Below are positions 39,609 to 48,992 of a stretch of 64,000 nt of DNA, piece after piece. The position numbers and the translations under genes are program-made. The DNA comes from Leptonema sp964619535. GTDB lineage: Bacteria; Spirochaetota; Leptospiria; Leptospirales; Leptonemataceae. Position 1 is the stretch's first letter; every line of letters starts with the position of its first letter. The notes beneath the pieces were generated by a model that worked only from the letters and a program-made list of their open reading frames with translations, did no database searches and was not told the origin of the DNA. The stretch is from the NCBI GenBank assembly GCA_964619535.1, contig CAZUEX010000011.1:58673-122672 (forward strand), read 5' to 3'.

Positions 39609-41828
39609 TTAACGGCTCGGTTCTTGCTGTGTTGATTGAGCCGATCGAGCCTCGATGAGCCGGCGCGCCCTTTCGCGCAGGGAACGGATTGTCGATCGGT
39701 CCGCACGCGAAAGAAGAGGAATGCGTGTATGCCTGGCAAACCATTCCTCGGTGGCCGGATGCCGGAAGGCACCCTGGGATGAGGCCGTCAGGGCCTCTGT
39801 AACATAGCGGGAGTACTGGATGGCGAAGAGAAAACGAACGGCACTGCGTGAGTTATCTTTTCGCCGCCGTCCCGTTTTTTCGTCCCTGTTTTTGCGTATT
39901 CGCTCTTCGAAGTTGTAAAAATCCTCGACGACTTCTCGAAAGGTCTTCTGACCCGATCGGTAGTAGATGAGCGAGTCTGGCATACAATCGTGTACAAACT
40001 GCCCGAGGGCAAAAAAGAAGGCAGGCACCGACGGGCTGCGACCGGCCGTATAGATCAATTGCAGCAACGCTGCATTGTCCGCTCCGACGGGATAGTAAAG
40101 CGAATGCGTGGCCTTTCGATACCAGGCCCCTGTCAGGACGCCGTTCTCTTCTTCTACCTGCACACCGAGTTCTCGTGGATGTCTTCGGTCTCCGATGATG
40201 CGGTGTCGGTATTCAGGAAAGTCCTCTCCGGCTACTTCGCGTACGGGATAGCAGGAGCCGGGAATCAGAAAGAACCGCATGGAGGAAAGATCGCGTCTTC
40301 CATGCTTTTCGCGGAGGATGCGTCCGCCGGCAACCTCTCTACTGGCAAGATCGACATCGACAAGCTGCACAAGATCGAGCAGCAGTGCCAGGACATCGGC
40401 CGTATTGATCTGCCGTCGACAAAGGGCAGGCAGGTCTGCAGGAAGGGCCGTACGCTCTTTCCAGAGACGCAGCACAGGATTCAGCGTAAGAATGCCATGT
40501 CGGTGTTCAGGCCGCAGCGAATAATCACTGGCCGTTTGGCGAACAGGACGCAGCCGCTCTACCAGGATTTCTCTGGCAGAGGCAAGCACAGCTGTTTCAT
40601 CTCGAACGGGATTCCATTTTTCGGGGAGACTTGCCGGTGGATAACGACGGTCCGGGACGAAATCGGGGGACGAAGCTTCTGTCAGCCAGTGACGGTACAG
40701 AGCAATCCAGTCATCATGCAGCGTGGCGAGTTGCTCGGGAATCGTATACAACTTTCGCAGGATTCTGGCAGATTCATCTTCGCTGCCGTTAAAGGTATCA
40801 AGTCGCGGCAGCAGACGTTTCGTTTCGATGTTATGCACATAGACATCGAGTTCCTCTCTTGCAGAAAGGAGTCTCTGCTTCATGGCCTGCAGACGATCTG
40901 TAAGGCGGCTTCGTAAACGAAGGAGTCGCAGGGTTTCATGAAGGCGTCGGGTTTCATAAAAAGACACACGCCGAAGCAGTCGTCCCAATCGAGCGGGAAG
41001 TTCGAAGAGGTCGACGAGATCGATCAGTTCCGTTTCACCCGCATAACTGAGTATTTCACGGCGAAGTGTATTGGTCATCGGCACATCGCCCTGGAGGGCC
41101 TGGCGAAGAAGGGCGGATTCAATCTGTTTGATAAACGGTGAAAGGGATTGTAACAAGGACCTGCATCGTTCATTGAGTGAGGCATCGAGACGACGCATGG
41201 GCTCGGTTTGCAGCCTTTTCTCGATGTCACCGGTGAGAGTATCGATTTGAGCCAGAATTCGCTCTCTTTCCTCTTCCTTTTGCCAGAAGGCATGCAGGGG
41301 AGAAAGGGCCTCTCTCAGATCATCGGTTAATCCTTCAAGATATGAGCTCAGGGTAAAGATACGATAGGGTGTGGCTCTGTTGCCTTCCCGGTAATCCCGA
41401 ACAATCTGTTCGTGTAGATCGTCCGCTACTGCAGAGAGGACGGGATCCTCTGCCACACCTGTGTCCATGAACATATTGCCGTTACAGAACGGTAGAAGAA
41501 AGATGCGGCGATCTCTGCCGAAGATGCTTCGGGCCACGAGTACGTCGATGTAACGATACCAGAGGGCAAGAAAACGCTGAGAGGCAGCGGCAGCATAGCG
41601 GCGTAACTCCGCTGGATCGGGGTCCTTTCCCGAGCGTGGCGGCGGTTCCAGCGGTTCTGTGAAGCGATCCCATCCCCCGACGAGAAGGTCTGCAGCGCTG
41701 AATTCTATCGTGGTAAAGCGGACCCGTCTCTGTCGAAAAAAACGTCGGCCGGTGGCGTCCGTTTGCAGCCCGATGTGAGGGTCTCCGGGCAGGCTTTGAA
41801 GAATGGAGTCCATGGACGGTAACACCAT
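39609..41828 (-). CDS. Large protein of unknown function
   Basis: A 739-residue protein with no signal peptide, no membrane helix and no motif I can place. It is Arg- and Leu-rich, with long helical, coiled-coil-like stretches in the middle (RRLHETLRLLRLRSRLTDRLQ). Its C-terminal third is more globular (RFFLIPGSCYPVREVAGEDFPEYRH) with a basic stretch (KNRDEKTGRRRKDN). The start is unclear: ATG at 41828 is chosen, while a TTG at 41855 and an ATG at 41813 are possible. It lies downstream of the degenerate HD-GYP gene on the same strand with only about 40 bp between them, so the two may act together. Confidence 0.65.
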   Translation of the reverse strand: MVLPSMDSILQSLPGDPHIGLQTDATGRRFFRQRRVRFTTIEFSAADLLVGGWDRFTEPLEPPPRSGKDPDPAELRRYAAAASQRFLALWYRYIDVLVARSIFGRDRRIFLLPFCNGNMFMDTGVAEDPVLSAVADDLHEQIVRDYREGNRATPYRIFTLSSYLEGLTDDLREALSPLHAFWQKEEERERILAQIDTLTGDIEKRLQTEPMRRLDASLNERCRSLLQSLSPFIKQIESALLRQALQGDVPMTNTLRREILSYAGETELIDLVDLFELPARLGRLLRRVSFYETRRLHETLRLLRLRSRLTDRLQAMKQRLLSAREELDVYVHNIETKRLLPRLDTFNGSEDESARILRKLYTIPEQLATLHDDWIALYRHWLTEASSPDFVPDRRYPPASLPEKWNPVRDETAVLASAREILVERLRPVRQTASDYSLRPEHRHGILTLNPVLRLWKERTALPADLPALCRRQINTADVLALLLDLVQLVDVDLASREVAGGRILREKHGRRDLSSMRFFLIPGSCYPVREVAGEDFPEYRHRIIGDRRHPRELGVQVEEENGVLTGAWYRKATHSLYYPVGADNAALLQLIYTAGRSPSVPAFFFALGQFVHDCMPDSLIYYRSGQKTFREVVEDFYNFEERIRKNRDEKTGRRRKDNSRSAVRFLFAIQYSRYVTEALTASSQGAFRHPATEEWFARHTRIPLLSRADRSTIRSLRERARRLIEARSAQSTQQEPSR

Positions 41829-41868
41829 GCCCGGTGTTACCTGTGGGGCAAGCAAATCAAGGGCAGGG

Positions 41869-43320
41869 TCAGTGTGTCCTGTAGCGGCCCTTCACAATCG
41901 TCATGAGCTCGTTGAACAGTTCTTCGTCGTAGTTCGGATCAATGGCATAGACAATATGCCTGGTGTCGTCCTGAGCCAGTTCGAAGTGTGCAAAACGTGG
42001 GTCGGGCTTCAGGGATTTCAGGTCAAACCTGGCAAAGCGTATTTTCGGGGTGGTTTCGATGACGGGATCAATGGTGGCGATACGGTCCACACCCGGCCTG
42101 CTCTGGTATCGAGTACTGTGAGTGATCTGACCAACCTCGAAGAAGGTTCGCCCTGTCTGTGACCGTGATGCCATGACAATAAAGTCTCCTTCGCGCAGGA
42201 TCTTCTGGTTGTCGCAAAGGCTGATGGCCACGTAGTCAAGAAACTCCCGTATAATCCTGTCAGGGTATGTGAAGAATGAGTTGTTGATGATCATCTGCAC
42301 GGCCCGCCTGGCAGAGAAGGGGCTTCTCCAGGGAACCTTGCTTGTCAGTGATGCGAATTCACTGGCCAGGCAGAGAATGGCGGCATCTTCGTCGTAAGGG
42401 ATGTCCTGCTGCAGGAGCTTGATCTGGTGCCGGATGTCTTCGCAAACGGCGCTTTTTTCGGGAAGGCGGGAATACTGCTCGAGGATTTCAGAGAGTTTCT
42501 GAATAATGAACTGGAGGTCCGGGTAATTGTTGGTCTTACCGTTGCCATCGCGCATGGCCCTGTGGTGTACGAGGATGTTTCGTTTTACGCGAGGATCAAT
42601 GCTTTCTTCATGCGCCAGAAGCAGGTATGACATGATCGGGTGATTCTTGATGTAGTTCATATCCTTCAACGCCAGGATGGGGTCGAGGGATATCTTCATC
42701 TTCGAATAACCGATGTCACAGAGCAGAGCACTCATCATCAGAACGTTAACGGCTTCGGCCTGTCGGGCCTGTTCTCGATAGCTCTGTGCCAGCATGCCCC
42801 TGGTTTTGATCGCCATGGCCACGACGGTGCGTTTCGTTGCCAGCTCTACCTCATAAGCATTGTCGCTGTTTTTCATCAGCTCGATAATGTTTACAAGGCC
42901 GGTCATGGCGTCAGGCTGATTCTCAAACTCCTGAAATACGCGCGAAAGGCGTTCATTGGTCCGACGGGCCTGAACCGACGTAATGGCTGTACGCCTGAGA
43001 CTTGAGAAAAGATCCTTGGTTTCAGTGGCAAGATCATGGGCTACCTCTTCGCTGAGAAGTTTGGTGTCTGTCAGCCCTTCCGGTATCTCTCTTTTCGGCT
43101 CCTTGATGCCGAGCTTTTCACTATCGCCCTGGTCGTAGTAGACGCCCAGCTGAACGAAGCGCATCAGTCGGTCGATTTCCTGCTCGGTGGCATCGGCCTT
43201 CTTGTAGATCAGTATCTGTCCTTCTTTGTTGTAGAAATGCACGGGGATTTCCCGGCTTTCTACGATCTGCTGCATGATCTCAGGAGTGAAATCAAACGGT
43301 ATGTATTTTTTATCGCTCAT
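41869..43320 (-). CDS. Degenerate HD-GYP-like protein
   Basis: A 483-residue soluble protein. The N-terminal 100 residues are unassigned. About 185-370 resembles an HD-GYP domain: SALLCDIGYSK where HD-GYP enzymes have LLHDIGK (His replaced by Cys201), NHPIMSYLLL with a conserved His, then VHHRAMRDGNGKTNNYP, a relaxed form of HHExxDGxGYP. A further C-terminal region of about 110 residues (FDLKSLKPDPRFAHFEL) is unassigned. Canonical members hydrolyse cyclic-di-GMP; loss of the HD histidine makes catalysis doubtful, so it may bind the nucleotide or act as a scaffold. Confidence 0.7.
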   Translation of the reverse strand: MSDKKYIPFDFTPEIMQQIVESREIPVHFYNKEGQILIYKKADATEQEIDRLMRFVQLGVYYDQGDSEKLGIKEPKREIPEGLTDTKLLSEEVAHDLATETKDLFSSLRRTAITSVQARRTNERLSRVFQEFENQPDAMTGLVNIIELMKNSDNAYEVELATKRTVVAMAIKTRGMLAQSYREQARQAEAVNVLMMSALLCDIGYSKMKISLDPILALKDMNYIKNHPIMSYLLLAHEESIDPRVKRNILVHHRAMRDGNGKTNNYPDLQFIIQKLSEILEQYSRLPEKSAVCEDIRHQIKLLQQDIPYDEDAAILCLASEFASLTSKVPWRSPFSARRAVQMIINNSFFTYPDRIIREFLDYVAISLCDNQKILREGDFIVMASRSQTGRTFFEVGQITHSTRYQSRPGVDRIATIDPVIETTPKIRFARFDLKSLKPDPRFAHFELAQDDTRHIVYAIDPNYDEELFNELMTIVKGRYRTH

Positions 43321-43491
43321 GGTTCAGGTATGACGTGTCGGTCCCGGAGAGGTTGAAGTCTGGATGCCGCCGGTCAATCCTTTCTTTTTTAATGGAACTG
43401 CTGAAAATGACGGGAGGCTTTCCCTCTTGCGTGCAATGCAGTAGACGGAAAAAGGGTGGAAACCAGGGAAAAAAAAACAAACGTGACCGTT

Positions 43492-44739
43492 ATGTCAGAC
43501 AGACCAGAAATTGTGCCCGTAGGCACCCTGCCGCCGGTAGGAGTCGTGCCTCAGAAAATGTATGCACAGGTGATTCGTGCGGAACGATTTGGTGACCCTG
43601 AAAAGGCCTTTCAGATGGAGCAGATTCCTGTTCCTGAACTGGGCCCGAAGGATGTCCTCGTAGCCGTGATGGCCGCCGGAGTGAATTACAACAACGTTTG
43701 GGCTGCCCTTGGTTATCCCGTGAACGTCATTGCAGCCCGTAACAAGAAGGGTGAGCCTGAAGACTTTCATATCGGTGGTTCCGACGCCTCTGGCATCGTC
43801 TATGCCGTTGGGTCCGATGTGAAGAACGTAAAGGTCGGTGATGAGGTGGTCGTTCACTGTGGGATGTGGGATCCGGAGGATCCGCACGTGAAGGCTGGAA
43901 AAGACCCGATGCTGGCACCCTCCCAGGTGATCTGGGGGTATGAAAGCAACTGGGGAGCCTTCGCACAGTTTACAAAGGTGCAGGACCATCAATGCCTGCC
44001 CAAGCCGAAACATCTGAGCTGGGAGGCGGCCGCTTCCTATATGCTTGTTGGTGCAACGGCCTACCGTATGCTGCATCACTGGAAACCCAATAACGTGAAA
44101 GAGGATGACGTCGTTCTGGTCTGGGGTGGCTCGGGTGGCCTCGGCAGCATGGCCATTCAGATTGCCAAGGCCGTTGGTGCTACGGTGGTGGCCGTGGTAT
44201 CCGAAAACGATAAGGCAGAATTCTGCAAGAAGCTTGGCGCAGACGGTGTTCTGAACCGGAAGGACTTTGATCACTGGGGCCCGCTTACCAGCGAAATCAA
44301 CAAGCCCGAAGCCTTTGTTGAATGGACCAAACGAGCAAGGAAATTCGGTGCAGCGATCTGGGAGATTACCGGAAAACGCAATCCTACGATTGTATTTGAG
44401 CATCCCGGTGAAAGCACACTGCCAACCTCGATGTTTGTATGCGAAACAGGGGGAATGGTTGTGATCTGTGCCGGTACAACCGGATACAATGCTACCGTCG
44501 ACCTGCGCTATCTGTGGATGCGTCAGAAGCGCCTTCAGGGATCGCATTTTGCCAACGACGATAATGCAAAGGGTTTGAACGACCTGGTTATTGCGCGAAA
44601 GGTTGATCCATGTCTGTCGCGAACCTACAGGTTCGAAGAAACGGGCCTGTGCCATCAGGTCATGATGAAAAACCAGCATCCGCCGGGAAACATGGCCATT
44701 CTCGTTGGCGCTCCGAAAGAAGGTCTCGGCATCAGCTGA
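43492..44739 (+). CDS. ccr: Crotonyl-CoA carboxylase/reductase
   Basis: A 415-residue medium-chain dehydrogenase/reductase of the Ccr type, which carboxylates crotonyl-CoA with NADPH to ethylmalonyl-CoA. The N-terminus (VGTLPPVGVVPQKMYAQVIR) and the long N-terminal insert are typical. Residues known to hold CO2 in Ccr appear conserved: Asn in GVNYNNVWAALG, Glu in WGYESNWGAFAQF and His in LQGSHFAND. The NADPH fold is VLVWGGSGGLGSMA. Carboxylating activity is therefore likely (inference). The start is the ATG at 43492; the ribosome-binding site is weak. The ABC transporter gene follows after 7 bp. Confidence 0.9.
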   Translation: MSDRPEIVPVGTLPPVGVVPQKMYAQVIRAERFGDPEKAFQMEQIPVPELGPKDVLVAVMAAGVNYNNVWAALGYPVNVIAARNKKGEPEDFHIGGSDASGIVYAVGSDVKNVKVGDEVVVHCGMWDPEDPHVKAGKDPMLAPSQVIWGYESNWGAFAQFTKVQDHQCLPKPKHLSWEAAASYMLVGATAYRMLHHWKPNNVKEDDVVLVWGGSGGLGSMAIQIAKAVGATVVAVVSENDKAEFCKKLGADGVLNRKDFDHWGPLTSEINKPEAFVEWTKRARKFGAAIWEITGKRNPTIVFEHPGESTLPTSMFVCETGGMVVICAGTTGYNATVDLRYLWMRQKRLQGSHFANDDNAKGLNDLVIARKVDPCLSRTYRFEETGLCHQVMMKNQHPPGNMAILVGAPKEGLGIS

Positions 44740-44746
44740 GGTAACA

Positions 44747-46777
44747 TTGGAGAACTTTTTTCGGTTACTATCCTACTCGATGAAATACCGGTCCCGTTTT
44801 CTGACGGGGCTGGTATTTGCATTTTTGGTGGCCGTTTTAAACGGAGTATCCCTGACGGCCTTTTATCCCCTTTTTGATGCCCTCGGAGATCAGGGACAGC
44901 GCTTTTATATTCAGCTGTCAAAGAAAGAACGCAAGCTTTTGCAGAAGGCCGTTCTGCTCCACTTCTACAAGGTAGAGTTACCGGAACAACTGCTAAAGAA
45001 CGATCTTACGGAACGCGAATGGAAGCTGTACATGATTCCAGCCGTTCCAGAGAAGATCCGTGAAGAACAGTCCAGGGCTGTGCTCGAGGCTCTGAAAGAT
45101 CCACCTGCCGGTCATTTTTCTGCTATCGATCGCCTGAACCTGATCACGATCATCAAGTGGAAGCTTAAGATTAACGAGTCGGGATACAGTCCGCTGAAGG
45201 TGATCTATACAGCCCTTGCCATTGTCTTTCCGCTGTACCTGTTGCGGCTTGGCTTTCATCTTATCAGCGTTCGCCTGATTGCGGGAACCGGCTATATGGC
45301 CATTCGCGATCTACGCCGTGATCTGTACAGCCGCCTGCACGAGCTGCCATTGCACCAGTTCTACAAAGAGAAAACCGGCTATCTGATGAGTCGAATTGTG
45401 CACGATGTGGAGCTTGTAGCAGCGGTTATTTCGAGCAATATGCGCGACGCCATTACGAACGTCTTTTTTATCCTGACCCACGTTCTGCTACTTGCCTACC
45501 TGAACTATAAACTGCTTTTTATCTCGATCCTTACGGTTCCGCTTATCCTTTCGCCTGTTTCTCTGTTTTCGCGAAAGATTAACCGGTCAACAAAGCGAAG
45601 CCAGGATTTGCTGGCCGAGCTTTCCGGTGTGCTGCAGGAAGATATTTCCGGTGTGAGGACGGTAAGATCTTTTGCCGTTGAAGACTGGATGACAGAAAAG
45701 TTCAGGGCGAAGAACGAGCGATATACCTGGCGTTCATTCAAGGAGCTCTTTTATATTCGGATGGGGCCGAATCTCGTAGAGCTGATGTCGTCGCTTGTAA
45801 CGATTGGCATTATCGCCCTGGGAGCCTTTTTCATCGACGGAGTGAACTTTACAGGTGGGGAGTTTTTTGCCTTTCTGCTTACCCTGCTATTTATCATCCG
45901 GCCCATCATTCAGCTTTCAGGTATGTTCGGCAAGATTGCCCAGGCGGATGCAGCCGGGCAGCGTATGTTCGAGCTGCTTGATTCAGAGTCCGATGTACCC
46001 GAGCCTGCCCATCCGCAACCTCTGCAGAAGATGTCGCAGGGCATTGAGTTTCGAAACGTAGAATTCATCTATCCGGGTACAGACAAAAAGGTACTGAAAG
46101 GCATATCCTTTTCGGTAAAGGCCGGGCAGACGGTTGCCCTCGTGGGTGAGAGCGGTTCCGGTAAATCTACGATGATGGACCTGATGGCCCGGTTTTTTGA
46201 TCCAACAGCAGGCCAGATCCTGATCGACGGAGTGGACATCCGCGAGTTTGGAGTGCACGATCATCGCAGCAGGATCGGCATTGTACAGCAGGAGGTCTTC
46301 CTCTTTCATGGAACGATCCGTGAAAACATTACCTACGGTCGCCCGGGCCTGACCAAAAAGGATGCCGAGCGGGCAGCCCGTCTGGCCAATGCCCATGACT
46401 TCATCGAACGCTTCCCCGACGGATACGAAACGGTTGTCGGTGAGCGAGGCGTTATGCTTTCCGGTGGTCAGAGGCAGCGGATTTCGATTGCACGCGCTTT
46501 GCTGTACAATCCAGAGATCCTGATCCTTGATGAGGCGACCTCCGCCCTTGATACAGAAAGTGAGCAGCTTGTTCAAAAGGCCCTGGACCGTCTTTTCAAG
46601 AACCGAACGACCTTTGTGATCGCACATCGCCTTTCAACGATTGAGAAGGCAGATCTGATTCTTGTCGTTTCCGGTGGCACCATCGTAGACCGGGGAACAC
46701 ATGCCGACCTGATGCAGCGCGAAGGGTTGTATGCCAGACTGCAGCAGATCAGCCGGGAAGCGATGCAGGAAGGATGA
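44747..46777 (+). CDS. MsbA-like ABC transporter (fused membrane and ATPase domains)
   Basis: A 676-residue half-transporter. The TTG at 44747 is chosen because GAGGT lies 4-5 nt upstream and overlaps the ccr stop. Six helices precede an ABC domain with Walker A GESGSGKST, signature LSGGQRQRIS, Walker B ILILDEATSALD and the H-loop VIAHRLST. An insertion of about 120 soluble residues lies between the first and second helices (QLSKKERKLLQKAVLLHFYK through INESGYSPLKV), unlike standard MsbA. A lipid or lipopolysaccharide-type cargo is the usual role of the family; the cargo here is unknown. Confidence 0.88.
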   Translation: MENFFRLLSYSMKYRSRFLTGLVFAFLVAVLNGVSLTAFYPLFDALGDQGQRFYIQLSKKERKLLQKAVLLHFYKVELPEQLLKNDLTEREWKLYMIPAVPEKIREEQSRAVLEALKDPPAGHFSAIDRLNLITIIKWKLKINESGYSPLKVIYTALAIVFPLYLLRLGFHLISVRLIAGTGYMAIRDLRRDLYSRLHELPLHQFYKEKTGYLMSRIVHDVELVAAVISSNMRDAITNVFFILTHVLLLAYLNYKLLFISILTVPLILSPVSLFSRKINRSTKRSQDLLAELSGVLQEDISGVRTVRSFAVEDWMTEKFRAKNERYTWRSFKELFYIRMGPNLVELMSSLVTIGIIALGAFFIDGVNFTGGEFFAFLLTLLFIIRPIIQLSGMFGKIAQADAAGQRMFELLDSESDVPEPAHPQPLQKMSQGIEFRNVEFIYPGTDKKVLKGISFSVKAGQTVALVGESGSGKSTMMDLMARFFDPTAGQILIDGVDIREFGVHDHRSRIGIVQQEVFLFHGTIRENITYGRPGLTKKDAERAARLANAHDFIERFPDGYETVVGERGVMLSGGQRQRISIARALLYNPEILILDEATSALDTESEQLVQKALDRLFKNRTTFVIAHRLSTIEKADLILVVSGGTIVDRGTHADLMQREGLYARLQQISREAMQEG

Positions 46778-46856
46778 AACGGCCCACATCTGAAAATCAT
46801 AGCAGACAGCTGAGGCCTGTTAGAAAAATGAACCGAAAATAATCAGGACTCAGGCT

Positions 46857-47276
46857 ATGAAACCGCTTCTTCTGGTAGATGACAACGATCGCTATGCAGC
46901 GATTCTTGAAGAATACTTTCAATCGCGTGGCTATACGATCGAACGTGCCCGTGATGGTGCTGAAGGCTACAAGCTCTTTCGAGAGCGTGGCCGGGACTAC
47001 TATGCTGTGATTGTCACCGATATTACGATGGAATCGCAGATGGCCGGCATCCACATGTTGAAAAAGATCCATCGCGACGGCTATAAGGGCACCGTGGTGG
47101 TAGCGAGCACCGGATTTGATTTTCCCGGGGCAACGACTCTGAGTCGCATCATGCTTTCCGGTATAGGTATTGACTACCTGATCCCCAAGACAACCGTTCT
47201 AAAAAAGGAACCTCTGTTTCTCGGTATGAAACTTTTTGACAGAGGGTCGCAAAAATTTATTGAAAGAGCACGTTGA
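46857..47276 (+). CDS. Stand-alone response-regulator receiver domain
   Basis: A 139-residue CheY-like protein. The acidic pair is in LLVDDNDRYAAILEE, the phospho-acceptor Asp in AVIVTDITMES, the switch Thr/Ser in VVASTGFDF and the Lys in LIPKTTVLK. No output domain or adjacent sensor kinase. It could pass phosphate in a relay or act on a motor or partner protein; which kinase feeds it is unknown. Confidence 0.85.
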   Translation: MKPLLLVDDNDRYAAILEEYFQSRGYTIERARDGAEGYKLFRERGRDYYAVIVTDITMESQMAGIHMLKKIHRDGYKGTVVVASTGFDFPGATTLSRIMLSGIGIDYLIPKTTVLKKEPLFLGMKLFDRGSQKFIERAR

Positions 47277-47357
47277 TTGGCTAAATGAACATATACTGTG
47301 AACCCATTGCCCAGGATCACGTCTGTTCTTAGAGGGCTCTTTTTCTCGGAGGAAACA

Positions 47358-48467
47358 ATGTCATCGAATTCGATCAGGCTTTCCGGTCGCCGGTTGGTCA
47401 TAGTTCTGGCCACCTGCGCACTTCTGCTTGCTGCCTCCTGCGGTCCCGGGATTCCGATCAAGTTTCCTCAATTTCCTGACGGAACGGCCGGCACACGGCT
47501 GAGGAAGACCCTTGAGGGAAAAAAGCGGGTGGCCGTTGTTGCGAAAGAGATCTCTCCGCGCATCCGCCGGGGACTTCGAGCAGGCCTGGCCGATGAATGG
47601 TCTGAAACCATACGGGCATCGATGAAATCCGTACTGGAAGAATACGGCTATTATACGATTGTCGATGTCGATAGCAGGAATGCCCGTTACGATGAGCTGG
47701 CACGATCGCAAACCGGCCTGACGAATTATCAGCTGGCCATCGGCCAGGAATTGCAGGTGGATCATCTCTTTTTCGTGAACATGATGGCCCTGCCTCGTTC
47801 AGAGTGTAAAATCGAGATGGTTACCGATAGTGTGGCCATGGCCAGTGCTGCTTTGCAGATGGCAGCGGCAGCGAGCAACCAGGACGTAAAGGTTGATACT
47901 CAGTCTACCTCGCGTCCAACGGGCGTTCTCTATCTTACAGTCTTTGTGGAAGGGAAGCTGGTAAATATCGAAACAGGCCGATCGGTTTCGGTAGTGGCAA
48001 CAGAGCCTTATCGCCTCGAAAACCAGGCCGGAAACAGGCAATGTCCCTCTGAATTACAGGCCTTTGATGGGGCCCTGAAACAGGCTGCCAAGAAGATCGC
48101 CGACCGACTTTCTCCGAGGGTACGCACATATACTCTGCCTATCGAAGACAGTGTGGACGACGTGACGGTAGGGGATAAGGGCCTTGTGCAGCTGTATCTG
48201 GAAGACGGCATCAAATGGGTGGAAGCCGGTGATATGGAACAGGCCATTCGATCCTGGGAGCTGGCCCTCGAGGAGTCTGGCGGTACATCCGGTGCAGCGC
48301 TGTGGAATCTTGCCGTGGCCAAGTTTGCAGCGGGAGAGGTAGACGAAGCGGAACAACTCTTTGACCGTGCCCTGCGGGCCGGCGGAGCCGGCTTCCTCGA
48401 TAGTAGCAAGCGAAGCGCTTACACCCTCTTCAAAGCAGAGAAGAAGCGCATCGAAGAGGAGCAGTAG
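47358..48467 (+). CDS. LipL41-like lipoprotein with C-terminal TPR
   Basis: A 369-residue lipoprotein with an ideal GGAGG before the ATG, a signal peptide and a lipobox ending LLAASC. The layout (a short acidic N-terminus with KFPQFPDGTAG, a globular domain containing RVAVVAKEI and the QTGLTNYQLAIGQELQVDHLF region, then a terminal tetratricopeptide unit, NLAVAKFAAGEVDEAEQLFDRAL) resembles LipL41 of Leptospira, a major membrane lipoprotein. The match is from memory of the family and is moderate. The next gene on the minus strand is another lipoprotein, not the small Lep chaperone known beside lipL41. Confidence 0.6.
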   Translation: MSSNSIRLSGRRLVIVLATCALLLAASCGPGIPIKFPQFPDGTAGTRLRKTLEGKKRVAVVAKEISPRIRRGLRAGLADEWSETIRASMKSVLEEYGYYTIVDVDSRNARYDELARSQTGLTNYQLAIGQELQVDHLFFVNMMALPRSECKIEMVTDSVAMASAALQMAAAASNQDVKVDTQSTSRPTGVLYLTVFVEGKLVNIETGRSVSVVATEPYRLENQAGNRQCPSELQAFDGALKQAAKKIADRLSPRVRTYTLPIEDSVDDVTVGDKGLVQLYLEDGIKWVEAGDMEQAIRSWELALEESGGTSGAALWNLAVAKFAAGEVDEAEQLFDRALRAGGAGFLDSSKRSAYTLFKAEKKRIEEEQ

Positions 48468-48499
48468 CCCACCTGTGGCCCCTGCCAGTGCAGCATGGG

Positions 48500-48925
48500 C
48501 TACGGCTGACGGGAACAATCCTTGAAAGGATAGCAAACCTCATGGATCATGTTGCGCTTATGTTCATCAATCTGTGAATCGGAGAAGACGGCGAATCTTC
48601 CATCTGTAAGCGCCATGCAGTAAAGGTTTTGCTTTCGGTTCTGGTAGTACAGGGCACCGTACAGATAGGGGCTGACGTTATCGTTGAAATAGACGCGGAA
48701 CGACAATCCATAATGCTGGATCAGCTCTCTTTCAGAATAAACAGGACGAACGACCTTCTGCTTCAGGCCTGCAGTGGTGTTGCAGTGAGGAGGGATCGTA
48801 TCGTAGAACTGCACAACGCCGGTCCGGTCAGAGGGCTTTCGTAACATCCCGCACTGAGATGTAAGCAGGACCAGGGCAGCCACCGTGCAGAGAATTGCAG
48901 GCTTTGCAGAAAATCGAGTATACAT
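48500..48925 (-). CDS. Small lipoprotein of unknown function
   Basis: A 141-residue predicted lipoprotein: signal MYTRFSAKPAILCTVAALVLL then lipobox TSQC. The mature part has four or five cysteines (PPHCNTT, NLYCMALTDG, HEVCYPFKDC), suggesting disulfides, and no recognised family. The ATG at 48925 is taken because the longer frame lacks a signal at its N-terminus. It is convergent with the LipL41-like gene. Confidence 0.6.
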   Translation of the reverse strand: MYTRFSAKPAILCTVAALVLLTSQCGMLRKPSDRTGVVQFYDTIPPHCNTTAGLKQKVVRPVYSERELIQHYGLSFRVYFNDNVSPYLYGALYYQNRKQNLYCMALTDGRFAVFSDSQIDEHKRNMIHEVCYPFKDCSRQP

Positions 48926-48992
48926 ATGTCCCGGAGCCATGTCACACTGGAACTGTCTACCAGAATACTTTCCGTGACGGAACGATGACCCC

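Noticed and set aside
43495..44679. A 394-codon open frame antisense to ccr
   Set aside because: Same reason: the sense strand carries a complete Ccr, and the antisense product is Cys- and His-rich with no family pattern.
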